Shown in pieces: positions 24,686 through 37,800 of a DNA stretch of 64,000 nt (the stretch's first letter is position 1; each line of letters opens with the position of its first letter). The translations under genes were made by a program, and so were the position numbers. Below the pieces are notes generated by a model, which was given only the letters and a program-made list of their open reading frames with translations, was not told where the DNA came from and did not search any database. The stretch comes from Silene conica (lineage: Eukaryota; Streptophyta; Magnoliopsida; Caryophyllales; Caryophyllaceae): contig CM055311.2 in the NCBI GenBank assembly GCA_029255685.2, positions 58,673,048 to 58,737,047 on the forward strand. Reading direction: 5' to 3'.

Positions 24686-24795
24686 GGGGAGTACCCCATA
24701 CTCGGTATAGTATTCAGTACTCGGCCAAGTACCAGGTACTCGGTAACCGTTGGTACTCGACCAAGTACATATTACTAGGCCAAGTATTTCTCTAC
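24686..24795. repeat. TACTCGG/CCAAGTA palindrome cluster
   Basis: Five or six copies of GTACTCGGCCAAGTAC-type words, about 15-25 bp apart, in the second LTR piece. Confidence 0.75.
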
Positions 24796-24898
24796 GCGAG
24801 AGATACTTACACCGATTCTTTGCGCTTCTCAACAAGGTTCCTCTATGGTTTATCTATGGTCAATGGTCAGCAATCGTTTCTTAAACACGGGTATTACA

Positions 24899-25804
24899 GA
24901 ACCCGGGTAAGAGTTATTTGGAGTGATCGCAAAGGTTTGGGAGACGTCCTAAAATCGCATTATGGTCCACACAACTTCGAGCCGGACACCACGAGTGTTC
25001 TACATGGAGCGTTGAGTATGTGTTATGTTTATACGTCTATGGATGGAGTAAATATGCATCTTTATGTGGATGAAAATTATATGAGAGGTTACATGTTGTA
25101 TGTTATGGGAATTATTTGGATATTGTGTATTTGTTGTTTGTATTCTTGTGTGAGTATGGATGAGATATCATGAGATATGGTTGATGTGGAATTATAGTGA
25201 AATGTTATAACATGAGGTTAGTTTATATGATAAATGATTTTTTATGCGCATCAAAGTGTTATTTCGTATTTATACTGAATTAAGAGCATCTGAATAATTA
25301 GATGGTATCAACTATGATATACCTTATGTGTTTCAAGTGAGTGTTATGCAATGGGCATTCATTGGTGGGAAGTATGTGTATCAATTGATAAAAGTGGTGG
25401 TATGAGTAGTGAAGGAATGAGACATGTGAAGTAAGGTGACAGTGACATTCATATTGAATATTGTGTTTAATTTACATGTTGTTATGATAAATCTCATCTA
25501 TTATACTGGTTTTAGAAGTTTGAAGTGTGTATTGTTTGCATTATTGTTGCTTCTGTCATTGGTTAAGAAAGATTGTTTGGTAAGAAATCTGATTTCGGGG
25601 AGGTTGTCTTTATGGTCATAAGTAGATTTATGGGAGTGATATTGATGTGATTCAAATTGGAGATGATAGCTTGCTCTCTTACGATTGTTTTGATTTTTAC
25701 TCAAGCCGGATGATGAAAAATCACCTAACGGTAGGTCACACGTCCAAAATGACCAAGAAATAAGTGAGATATGACCGTTTTAAGAAAATTGGACGATGCT
25801 GAGA
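24899..25804. other. No recognised gene
   Basis: T/G-rich sequence with only short frames (for example 25436-25621) and no recognisable domain. Probably leader or internal sequence of a decayed gypsy element. Confidence 0.4.
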
Positions 25805-26095
25805 ACCGTGTAAGTACTCGACCGAGTACAGTCCTTGAGAATTTTTGTAAGCTACTAGAGTGAGAGCACTCGACCGAGTATGCTGAGTACTCGACCTAGT
25901 AGCTCTGTTATGGTCTTATTATAACACCCGTGAATTTCCCGCTCTATTTTATATTTCTGCATGTTTAATTGAATATCCGCGATTAAGTTTTGATAATATG
26001 TCGAAAAGTTTTAAATGTATCGAATTTCCGTTGCGCATTACTTGTTTTTCTTTATGCTAAATTGTGGGGGTTCATAGTTGGTATTAGAGCAGTAA
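25805..26095 (+). mobile_element. Gypsy LTR fragment and degraded primer site
   Basis: An ACTCGACCGAGTA palindrome cluster (25811-25910) is followed by an LTR-like start TAACACCCGTGAATTTC near 25922 and, near 26077, TGGTATTAGAGC, one base off the initiator tRNA-Met primer site. I infer the 5' LTR edge of an old plus-strand element. Confidence 0.5.
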
Positions 26096-26700
26096 TGCTC
26101 CCGAGTCATGCACGTGTACTCCACCTTAAATATGAACTTGACTTGAGATAATGAATAAGAGATGAGTAGATTTAAGGACCAAGTGGTAATCCGTATTGTG
26201 ATTGCTTCTACTAGATTCTAACATGTTTGTTGATTGTCAATGATTTTTCTCTTGTGCCCTTGGATCGACGAACTTGAGTTTATCTCTTAATGCATACCCT
26301 CATTTCTTGAACTCTCTCCCACCTTGCCTCGGAAGCTACTTACGCAACTTTCCGACTTAGCCTTATCCTGGATACTTGCCTCTTCCCATGGCGCTTTGTA
26401 GGTAGCCTACCCTAGATGGATTTCGAGGAATTAGTTGAGGATAACAGTTGCCCTAATTTTGAGAAGTGGTATTGTTGGAAAAATTAAGAAGTGTGGTAAG
26501 ATATTCTTTGGTGACCCTAGTGATTAGTTGGTTACTAAAGCGGTGGAATTCTTGGGTTGTACTTGTAACTTTCGGCGGAATTTAACATTGGGAATCAAAC
26601 TTGAGATGTGAAAGCTAGTGGATTGAAAAATATCGGTTTAGGAGTAAGAATGAGGTACTGGAATTCATAAAATAAATTTGGAAGAATATACTTGGGATGC
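26096..26700. other. Unassigned, probably gypsy leader debris
   Basis: No long frame and no repeat that I could pair. Confidence 0.35.
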
Positions 26701-26711
26701 TCAAGTAGACT

Positions 26712-26900
26712 TGATCATGGGTCGGGCTGGGCCTGGTTTGGGCCGGGCTCGAGCTAAATAAACGACCCAAATCCAAGGGTCGGGTTGGGCCGGGCCGCAA
26801 GGGTGGGCCATATTCTTTGGCCCAAGCCCATAATTGTTCGGGGTATAATAGGCCTCGGGCCAAAATGGGCCAAAATGGGCCATGACGGGCCAAAATAATA
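26712..26900. repeat. GGGCCGGGC-rich block, possible hAT MITE debris
   Basis: Repeated GGGTCGGGCTGGGCC / GGGCCAAAATGGGCC words. Such blocks are common inside plant non-autonomous hAT ends, like those at 41.4 and 51.1 kb here. No terminal repeats or target duplication found. Confidence 0.35.
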
Positions 26901-28870
26901 AAATACGAAATAATTAACAAATGGTTATTTGAACAAACTATTAATAACGAAATAAAATTTTCAAGTCATAAATGTTTGATTTCTACTCTTTTTGTTAAGA
27001 GAGCAATACCATTGTGTCATACATAATTCATGAGTTGACAAAAAATTATTAGTACACTAACTAATTAAAGTTGTACGATAAAAATATAAAAATATCCGCA
27101 AAGTTGATAATTCAATGCATTAGTGATATTAGATTATTAGTGCGATCTGATATACGATTCCAACATGATATTGGTAAGGTAACAATGGTATATGGATCTG
27201 TTGACCTTAGAGTATTATAGAGATGCCATTTGAGGAATTTACGAAGCACGGATACCCGAGATTTTATTGAAGAGTCAGAATTGGGATGATCGTACATCCT
27301 TAACTTTGAAAGAGCTTATAGTATAATGAACCATTTTGGAAGATGCTTCCTAGAGAACGCTAGTTCGGCTTGCTTGACTTGAGGAATAAGAAGTGAGAAC
27401 TTTGGGAGAATTTTGAAAACCCCGAGCCTTGGGAAATGTATCAGTTGAAATCACAATCTTTCCTCTACGTCGCTTCTCTTCTCCTTTCTTCCATGCTAAT
27501 TCTGACAAGCTATGCCTTCATGCAGAAGCTTACTTGATCTCTCTTTAAGTCATCTACCTTTTCCTCCGATGCTCATCCTTCGGCTTATGACTTCGCTGTT
27601 GTTGGAGCCCATAGCCTAAAGTCCCTTACCTCGTCGCCTTGTGCGTCTCTCTCGAGCTTTTTGTATCGCGTTTGTTCCTGAAGTTTGTATCATATTTATA
27701 CCCCTTGTGAGCCTTGCCTCTTTCTTGTGGATTAATTGTGAGGCTTACTTCGTTTGTGGAATAGTGATATGTGATTTGAGAATCCTTGGTTTTGCGTTTA
27801 TCGGAATTTAGTTGAGGTAGTTTATGTCAATGATGTTTGGATGATACTAGATAGTGTGCCGTCTTGATGGTTACATGTTAAAGGTTTAGCTGTTTGAGTG
27901 CTTCTTGTGGATTAGTGTCAACCGTGAGGTTAATAACGTTGTATCTTTCTGTGAGAGTGTTAATGGTCGTATAAAGACTATTTGGGTGAAAGTTGTTACT
28001 TCTATATGACGCTACCGTATTCACTGTCAATTTGATGAATATGTATTACTCCGTATCTATTATGGATTCATCATATGTCACTATGATATTCATTTTACGT
28101 TTAGTGAATATAATAGTGTAATTTGATGAATATGTACCATGTAGTTTGATATTCACCAAATAATACTATTATATTAATTTTAATTTAGTGAATATGGTAG
28201 TGTAATTTAATGATTATGAAATATAAATTTGATAAATCCGAGCTAGTATAAAATAGATGAAAAATTGTTGAATTTTATAGAATTTAAATTTGATAAATTG
28301 AGTAATTTGTAAAAGAGAAGTAAAAAAGAAATAAAAAAGAAACCTATAATAGTGGGTAATTAATTTTGTTAATTTTATCTTTTATTTTTATTTATTTATT
28401 AATATAACTGCTATTAGTGACTACTTCTTGATATAGTTTATGCTATTTCTTTAACGTATAATCAAACGGTATAAGGCCCTGTTCTTTTCGGCTGAAACGA
28501 GTTAAATTGAATTAATTTGAGTATGATTTAATTGAACTAAATTGAGTAGAAGTCAATATGATTGAATTAAAAGCTAATTTTGTGAAGAGCCTCAAAATAA
28601 TTGATTAAATATAATAAAATTTGACAAATACAACTAAGAAAAATTAAAAGAAATTAAAATTAAGCCAAAATAAAGAGAGATTAAAACACATATAGAGTAC
28701 TCTTTAAGATGGATGATACGGTTGGTTATGAGTTATGACTTATGTTGCGGTCTCCGTAAGCTTGAGTGTTGAACCACTATATCCCTCATTTTTTCAGGAG
28801 CATTCACTACTCCGTACTTAACAAAACAAATTAATTAAATAAAAAAGGTGGAGAAGACAAAGAAGAAACC
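26901..28870. other. Intergenic region upstream of the PAT1 gene
   Basis: No gene recognised. A GGCCCTGTTCTTTTCGGCTG block at about 28475 resembles the end of plant MITEs of hAT or Harbinger type, but no partner end was found. An imperfect repeat of TAGTGAATATRRTAGTGTAAT occurs near 28100 and 28170. The promoter and 5' untranslated region of the downstream gene must lie in the last few hundred bases. I cannot point to a clear TATA box. Confidence 0.4.
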
Positions 28871-31800
28871 ATGGAGACTGCTCGTGCTCGCTGCCATGGC
28901 CGTCCTCCCACTTCCAATGGATCTTCTTCACTTCTCTCCTCCATTGATTCTCCTTCTTTTCTCCCCCTTAATCCCCAAGGTTTTTTTTATTCTTCTTTCT
29001 CCACACTTTTGCAGATCTAGGGTTTTCTACTCAACTCTTTAATTTCCTTCATTCTTAATCCATTTTATACTACCATTTGTTACTTTACGTTAATTGTTCA
29101 TACATATACGATTAATCGCCTTATTTTATTCAGCTGATATTCAGGATATTTTGAGGGTTTATGTTGTGTATCTAGAGTTGTTTATATGAATCAACCTCTT
29201 TTTTTTTGGTTTTGTGTTCTTATGGTGAAGTTAATTGAATATGGTTCGGGTTCCAATCTGGATATCTTGCTTTGAAACCCTAATTTTTAGACGTTTTCGT
29301 TGCATTATATTGAATGTTTTTTTTTATCTTGAAAGGAAGTTAGGAATTGGGTATCCTGGAAGTGCACTTTCTGTCGCTTCAATTACTATGCAAGCTGTAG
29401 ACTTTCTTCTTCTTTGTGAATAACAAGTTAAGGTTAATGATGGTTTCGACATTATGATGCAGATAATTCGCTTTTTGATGCATCCCAATATGCGTTCTTC
29501 GGTCAAAATGTGGCTGACGAGGTCGAGTTGGGAGGGTTAGATGTTGATGAAGACAGCCATTCTCTTGCTGGATTGCCAAGTGATGAGTACCATTTATTTG
29601 ACAGAGATGAGGTATGAATTACGCCGCCTTATCGCTAAACTGAAGGCCTAATTGTTCTTCCTGGAATTTTGAAAATGATCTGGTGATATTCTGATTCATA
29701 GTTGTAATACTGTTCTAGGGCTTTTTCATGATGATCACGCATAAACTACTCCATCCATCCCTTTTATAAAGCCCTCAGTTGAACTTTGTTGTCAAATGAT
29801 TTATACTTTGTTGGCTATTTTCTCGCCATATTCACTATCCAGAAACATTTATTAATGATAATATGAAAAAAAATTATTTTAATCAGTTGCAAATGATAAA
29901 TTTAATAGTAGTTTTGATCAATCAAACTTGACAAATTTTCTTTTACTGGACATATATTTGAAAAAAATGAACATCCAAAATGGATATTTTTTAACCATTA
30001 ATGGTTAGTTTAAAAAAGCTTGCCTTGAGTAGTTGAGTGTGCTTTAGGCGCGCCTTAGATGAGTCACTAGTCAATATGCCTCGGTACATAATAGGTGCGC
30101 CTTTTACACACGGCTCACTTAAAAGGCTAACTAGTACGCATTTCCATATCTTTTAGACAAGGCTCACCATTTCTTTTCCCCATTATTTTTAACTTTACTC
30201 CTGGACATGTTAACCAACTTGAAAAATCCTAAAATGTCTATTGTTGCCAAAATTTTGTTTGGAAATTACAAATTTGGTATAGAAAATAGGGCTCATCCCG
30301 ACCAAAAGGCGCATGCCTTCGTCTTGCGCTTTGCGCTCATCGCCTCGGCCCCTTAGCGGCTCGGTGCGCCTTGCGCATTTTCAAACTAAGCATTAATGTG
30401 ATGGATGTAGTATTAAGTTACTTTTTTTTACTTCAAAATAATTCACTACTTGTTCAAGATTGCTGTACCTTTTTTCTTCCAAAAGTGTCCGTAATGTTGA
30501 AGAACATGGTGCAAATTGTACTTCGTTACATTGATTTGTTTAATGGGTCCATAAACGGGAGTGTAGGTTTGGTGTTTCCCTATTTCACGGCTTTCCGTTG
30601 TAATGTACTATGGAGTTTCTGCTATATTATATGCAAGAAAGAAAGTGTGCTTCAATTTCAGTCCCTCTTTTTCATCTCAAAACTTATGTTAAACTCCAAT
30701 CCTTGTTGGTCTGAACCTTAAGCTAGATGGTATCAGATGTATATTTTTTAAATGGTGATTGATTTTAAAGTTTGAAGCCGTAGGTCACTTCTTGAGTTTG
30801 TTAACTTAGCTTGGGGAGTTCACCTGTTTTTTCTGGAATATGTTTGCCTTTTGTTGTCTATTTTGGTGTTCTCGATCAATATATTCATGAACTTTTCTGA
30901 TGGGGATAGGATGGCGTGGGTGACAGACATTACACTAAACTGGATATTTGAACTTTATTTGTTCCACACTGTATTATCCATGGCCCACGAATATGTGATG
31001 GGAAGTTTGATATGTAGATAATTTGGGGTAGATTAGAGGGTAGTTTGGTGTAGATTGGAGAGCGTACAATATTTGTGAACTTAATTTAGTATAGCGTGCT
31101 TTTGTCGTGGAACTTATTCCAATATGCATAGTTTGAGTTCTTATGGAATTTGGATTTTATAGACTTGGCAGGTTTGATGTTCTCATAAAGCACCGTGGTG
31201 GGTTTTATGCCATATCTGACGGTCCAGAGTCCACATAGAACCTTTAGTCTTTATTTCTATGTCCCGTTGTATTTGTTTTCATTGTAAAATGTAAGTCATA
31301 TTTGCTAGATTCTTTTTTCGCATTAAATCCGCAAGCCTTGACATTAGTTCTATATATTGAAAGTATCTTGCTATTATGCTCATTCAATGTTTCTTGTGAA
31401 CAATTGTGTAATCAAATTGGTCCTCTTAAGGGGTGTTACTCAATGTGGTAACCTTGTGGTCCATTAATTACACTTAACGTGAGTTACGTGACCCTTAACT
31501 CCTAATCTGTCAATTATTGCCGTTAAGTAGTTTATGTGGCATTTGACTTGGCTGAAAAGGCATGTGACATGGCTACGTCTTTGACTTTTTTCACCTTATT
31601 TTCCTGACTTCTTTTTATCTTCATATCCTTCCAATTCCCTCCAATTATTTCCCTCCTATTCGCTCTTTATTTAACATCCTTCCCAAATTCACCTTATTTC
31701 AACATCATCTTCGACCTTTTCCTCTTCTTTATATCAATATTTTCTACAAACCTCAATAATTTGTGTTTCTATATTTTCCAGATTTTCTTTAAATCATCCC

Positions 31801-34800
31801 ATACTTATGTCTTCTTCCTCAAATTGGAAAAATTACCCAATAATAGGGATGGAGTTTCACAATCAACCTTGCAATCAATGTGGATGAAATGTGGTAATCT
31901 CAAAATTTCTGGATCTGTGAGCAACCCGCAATAAGCATATTTTAAATGTCAAGATTGTAATGAACTCAGTTTCTTCCTTACTGTCACATGTTTTTCCTTC
32001 TCTACACTCACCCCATTATCCTCAACAACCCCAACATTCAAAATACTCAATTTTTGTGCTTTAAAGAGATGAACATTAATATACAAAGGAAAAAATTACC
32101 AAATGATGTCAGATTTAAGTTGAAAGATTACAACTTTGCAAATTAAAAAGCAAAATAATGAAAAATATAGCAAAATAATCAATAATCATCATTTAAACAA
32201 AAATAAATAGGTGAAGAGGATTACCTTTAACACTTAGTAGATGATGGTTGGGACGTAGGAGAAGAGAAGTGATGGACGTTGATGATGATAGATGATTTTG
32301 GCTAAAACCCGAATTTTGGCTCAAGACGAATGAGAGTTGTAGAAGAGAAACAGATTGAGTGAGTGATTGTAATGGGAAATAAACTGAAGGGTTTTGATTA
32401 AGGTTAGTTATTTTTTTAAGTCATTTTCCATGTCAAAATGCCACACACACATTAGTCAGCCAAGTCAAATGCCTAGTCAGTTAACAGCAATAATTGACGG
32501 ATTAGGAGTTAAGGGTCATGTTAAGTGTAATTAATGGATCACTGGATTACCGAAGTTGTTTGGTGAAATGGAGGGGTACCATGTAGAATCTGGAAAAACT
32601 GTGGGTTACCATATAGAAAAACCCTTAATTATTTAAGCCTTATTTGTTAAATTAATTTACATTTTACTTTCAAAATATTTCAATTTTCTAAGTGTATTTT
32701 TGCTTTGGGATGTTCCCAGCACCTGTATCCTTATTTTATTACAACGTCCCCGCGTTTAATTTTTTTTTGTCATGACGAGTGCGACACTTGGATCCTTGGA
32801 TCCACATCCTGTCCGGCACTCATACCTGAGTCTGTGTAACATAGCCGATGCTTAATACTAAAAGCCTTAGTCAGATTACTGATCTTCTTTATTGAATGTG
32901 TGTTGACCACAATGTCGAGTGTCCCTACCTGCTTATGAATTTGTGATAGTGGACAATCCCTCACTCGACCACAAAGCTCACACTCTTATGCGAGATCAGT
33001 TAAGGTGCACATCTCGTTTCTTCTGGAAGCGGACAGCGCCACCTAAAATTATATTTTTTTTCTCCAGTTGTGACTTAATAATATAGAGTTCTCCGTAGCT
33101 TGATTTTCAGCAGAATTTTAGCCTTCAAATAATCTTTCAACATTAGCAGATGTGTATTATGCAAACATAGTTGTGTACAGTCAGTCATTCTGTGAGAATT
33201 ATGGTATGAGAGTGGATGGTAGATTCTTATTTTTATTTTGTGGGGCTATTATATGAATATGAATACTTCTGAAACATGTCATCCTCATAGTTCTCGCTCG
33301 AATTTGAATATTTGATGTACAGTTCTGGACGATTGAAAACTTTCTACTTGAGTGTTTTTGAGGTATTATTTAGTAGCTAGGTTGAATTGCAGTGAGGAAG
33401 CGCTTGTTGTATTTTTGTTATGTGGTATTATGATGGTGATAGGATGTCCTGGTGAAACATATGCTTGATGCCATAGGGTTTTGTCATGTTCCTCAAGCAG
33501 GTTTCTATAATGGAATTGTTCTCACTAAATATCTCTGAACGGTATGCAATGCATCATTGTTTGGCTGGGTATCTGCAACAGAGTTGTCATAGGTGTTGAT
33601 CGGTGTGAAACATAGGGCAGTGAATTGTATCTTTAACCTGCCATATGTTTATCATTTGAATGTCCTCATAATAGGCTGAATTTATGGCTCCATTTTGCTT
33701 AAACATAATCAATATCTAAATAGCTTAATTTCATGTGAAATTTGTTTGATGTGTATCATGTGTCATTGAGGTGGTTTGATATATAGCCGCATAGGTGTAA
33801 TTTTCACTTCCAGGCAGGCTCTACAGCCACTTTATTGATAAGTAGGAGCCTTGTGGAGTTGTGAAATTGTGATGTTGAGTTGGAACTTGAACGCATCCTG
33901 CTTCAGGTGTTTTTCTTGTGATTGTCACGCTTCTATGATCAGCTTGTTGGCGTTACTATACCTAGACATTTACTTTGCTTTTTGAATTGATTGACTTATG
34001 TATTATGGTTGCGCGGCTACAGATTACTGGATCGTCCAAATTAGGAGGCGTTGACGCATTGTATTAACTGAAGTAGACATAATTGAATATGGAGTAATGT
34101 ATTAAAGTTGATGAATGATCATATTTTCCTGCCTGGTTGACTGAGTCTTAACTGATTTTTTATAATTTTTTGTTTCAGGGACATGATGTAGGTTTAGGTT
34201 CTTTGTCTGATATTGACGATCTGGAAACTACATTCTCCAAGGTAAATATCTGGATACCTATGCTTTTTTGTTGTTCGCCCAGTCACCAAGGTGCCAATAC
34301 CTTTGTTTAACTTATTCTGGTTTGTGGCAATTGACTAGGAGATCAAATGCTACATCTCTTTCACATTAACCTCTCCCCCCCCCAACCCCCCCCACCCCAC
34401 CCCACACACACACTTCTCCTTCCCTCCATGTTACTCTTGTTGCATGTATCTTCTTTGACCCTAGCAGCAGCCCGTAAGTGTTGTCCACAATATCTAGCTT
34501 TTACCTGCATCCCTTACAACATATTTGGGTTCCCTATTTTGGCATTCATGATTCCCGTGCTATGATTTGTGATCTTTCAGTAGTTAAGTCAATTAGAAAG
34601 TACGGATCATCTTGGAAATTTTTGTACAGAGATTGTGAACTGCTGAAGCTGCTGCCGGTGTTTGATTGGGAATGCCTTAGGCAGTTGTCTCAGGGCTGTG
34701 TGTGTTCAAACTTTGAACTTCCTTCTCTTTCTAAGGGAGTTCTTTGTGGCAAGTTTGGACTAATGCTAATAATATTTCATCTCATTTTCCACTGTCACAC

Positions 34801-37800
34801 AAAAAATGTGCTCAGGCGCTAGGCTCATTGTGTGCTAATGAAGTGACACTGCAGTAGGGGATAGGTAGAGGCATTAATTTGGAAATTACCCCATATTTAA
34901 CCTAACATTAGTGAGGTTGGGCTTTTCTTACTGAAATAATATTTGGCTTTGCATAAGCACATGAGGTAGACTTCCTTACAATATGTTGCTGAAGAGATTG
35001 ATCTACTGACTAATCATGGCAACGTTGGAATGAGTCGCCTGTTGGCGATAATTGCAACACTGAATATGATCTAATATTGGTATCTTCCATGATTATCACC
35101 CCCAATGCCTCTAAAGTGGCTCCATTCAAGCGATATGAAGAGTGGTCCAGTGTATGCACAGTCTTTCCCTGGTTAATAAAAAGAATTTCCTCAGTGGACC
35201 TAAAAAGGCAAGCATAATGCTCATGTGCTGACTCATAGGAGAAGTGGTACATAAAAATCTCCGAGCTGTTTGATTAGTCCATTGCTTCTAAACAAAATTA
35301 CCAAAACTTGGGGTTCCATTGGATATAGACATAGGTAGCAGGATTATTCCACGTCACTTGTGATTAGTTCAAAGGTGAAATGCAATCTCTATATAAATTG
35401 CTGCAGTTGAGTACATGATTGTGTTTCTTTGGTATACTGTGTCAAACGATTTCTTTTACACGAGTCCCAATTTTTGGACATTGGAAGGTAAAGGGAGATT
35501 ATCTTTGGTTTTTTAAATAAGATGTTCAATTCCCATGATAAGAACATTGTGGTCTTTTGTGTTGTACATTCATTGCTTGCTACATAAATCATCTTCTTAT
35601 AATCTCAAAGAAATTTTCTTGTTAAAATTTCAATTTACTTGTACGCACAAAAGGAATACGGATATGTGTACAATCACATAATTGTTTGAGACAAAGGTTT
35701 CAACATATGTATCAATGGCCGAAGGGATGAACTTTTAAACAGCCTATGCTTCATGGCTAATTTCAATTTGTAAAGGATCTGCCACATCCTTCTGTTCTAT
35801 ATCTAATGTATTATATTAGTTGTGTTTGTGTGCCTGTTTATTGATTATTTCTATTTCCGTGTATACCCATAAGCTCCACCATTTTCACTCTTGCACCATT
35901 TGAAGAAAGTTATTTTGTTGACAGCTGAACAGAGTTGTGGCAGGACCAAGGAATCCCGGGGTTATTGGTGATAGAGGTTCTGGATCATTGTCAAGAGAAA
36001 GTAAGGCTTGCACGCATCACTTTAGGTTATTTAACAAATTGATGCATGAGGTTATCAGCTGCTATTTCCGCTTCTGGTGTTTATCCATATTGTTCATTTG
36101 CATCTTTTGACCCGTGTTATATCCCATTATTGTTTTCTGAGTGGTGTTTTACTACCTTCTGGCAAAGTTTGTATGCTATCTTCTCAATTCTTCTCCCTTG
36201 AGCATTTAGGTGTCTGTTCTAGTGTGGTCAGACTATTTTTGCCCTAGTCCTTCTGCTCGATTGCTCGCGTCTTCAATTACGCAGACTTCTTTTGGCAGGC
36301 ATTGTTTGCATAGATCTGGTCATAATCACGTGTTGGGTTTGAGTAAACGTTCAGTGAAGTTAGATAACTGTGGTTGTGGTTAGCTTATGTCAGGTTTGTA
36401 AAAGTGGATCCGTTTCTGTTTTGGCCCAAGGATTTTTGGTGTGTTAGTATGTGAAGTTGGGTTGTGTGACTGTCAGGTTGGGTTCCTTTTTTTAGCACGT
36501 TTGGGTTGGAACAGCTTTTGACACGTCTAGTCACTTTTACAGTAGGAAGAGTTCTTGTCTTCGCCACTATTATACATTGTTTCATTCTAAAGCATTCAAC
36601 CCCGTATGGGAAGGAGGAATAAACTTCCAGCTAGTAAGCGTTTACTTGGTATGTATTTGGCCAGGTTTTAACAAAGTGTTTTTGCTTTTAAAAATTGGAA
36701 ACATGGCCAAACACCTATTTTTTCACACGATAGCACTGTTTTTTTTCAAAGCCAAAAAAAGTTATGATCCAAAGATAGAATCATCATGTTGGTACTTTTG
36801 CTTTCTATTTATCTCAAAGTTGAGATAAGCTTTTGCATTTATATCTTTCATGAATATTTTATGTCATATATAATATATTCTACTTTATTTTCGTTAGTAT
36901 AAGTTGTTGTATTTTTCATTTATAGAGGTAATCTTCCCATAATCATTCTTTTGAACTATTTAAATTATTTGGTTTTACTTTTATAGTTTTATTCATTATA
37001 TCTTATTCTTAAAGTCATCTCTTGTCCAGATTATTCAATGTTTTAATGTTTGAATTATGTCATTCTCTTGTCTAATGTTGATAAGAATAATGGTAATTTT
37101 TTTCCTTTTTAAGTTTTATGTTTATAACCAACTTTTTCTATGAAGAGTAACACTCCAATTTTCTATTTTCTTCCGATTTGTTTTTTCTTTTTTGAAGGTC
37201 AAAGTTTTCGAACTTTGATCGTAAGTATGTTGGAGAATTAAAAAGATTTAATTTATAAACTAAAATATTTACACCACTTCTGAAAACATCTTTCATGAAA
37301 AAATATTCGGCAAGAACAAGTTACATATTGATGTCGAAACATACGGTCAAAGTTCCACCTTAGAGACCGCAATAAAGCAAATGGGAAAAAAATTTTGGAG
37401 GGAGTATATTTTATGATCACATCGTTAAATATTGCGGAAATAATTAAAAATTGGGATTAATACAAATTAGGCCAAACAGAGGATATGGCCAGGATATATA
37501 TAAATATGTTAGGAATTTAAGTGATTAGATCGTAAAATGAAGGATTCGACAATAACTAAATATCGGGATGAATACAAAATTAGACCAAACAGAGAATATG
37601 GCTGTGGGTATGGGTTGGGGAAATAAGTGGAGTTATCTAACGTTTTACTAGAGATTTTGGGGCTTATGACGTCTAGAGAAGTATAACCTGAGTATCTTTA
37701 TCTTCTGCACTTACTACTGGGAATATAGGACGTCTGAATATATTCAGTAAACGCTACACGTATGGTTTTACTTTTATTCGTCTGTGCTTAATTAACAAAT

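Larger units (their letters stand above)
23266..24898 (-). mobile_element. Tekay-like LTR element remnant with two LTR pieces
   Basis: Two pieces of the same LTR end, about 23640-23829 and 24640-24898, both finish CACGGGTATTACA and share GAGATACTTACAC and GGTTCCTCTATGGTTTA. The first is followed by a polypurine tract and an 8-bp hairpin (23830-23866) as in the gypsy element at the left edge. Between them is ~0.8 kb without coding potential. Minus-strand orientation. Short and broken, old. Confidence 0.6.
29612..34178 (+). other. PAT1 intron 2 (4.6 kb) with inserted repeats
   Basis: Donor GAG|GTATGA, acceptor TTTGTTTCAG. It holds a Stowaway-like block, a GCGCC-rich block and a long-TIR MULE-like element, listed separately. 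The remainder (about 32,630-34,170) shows no gene. A short minus frame at 32770-32964 has no known domain. Confidence 0.85.

Noticed and set aside
28848-29042. A 64-codon frame starting MEKTKKKPWRLL over PAT1 exon 1
   Set aside because: Different frame from the one that splices into the conserved exon 2, and it runs through the donor site.
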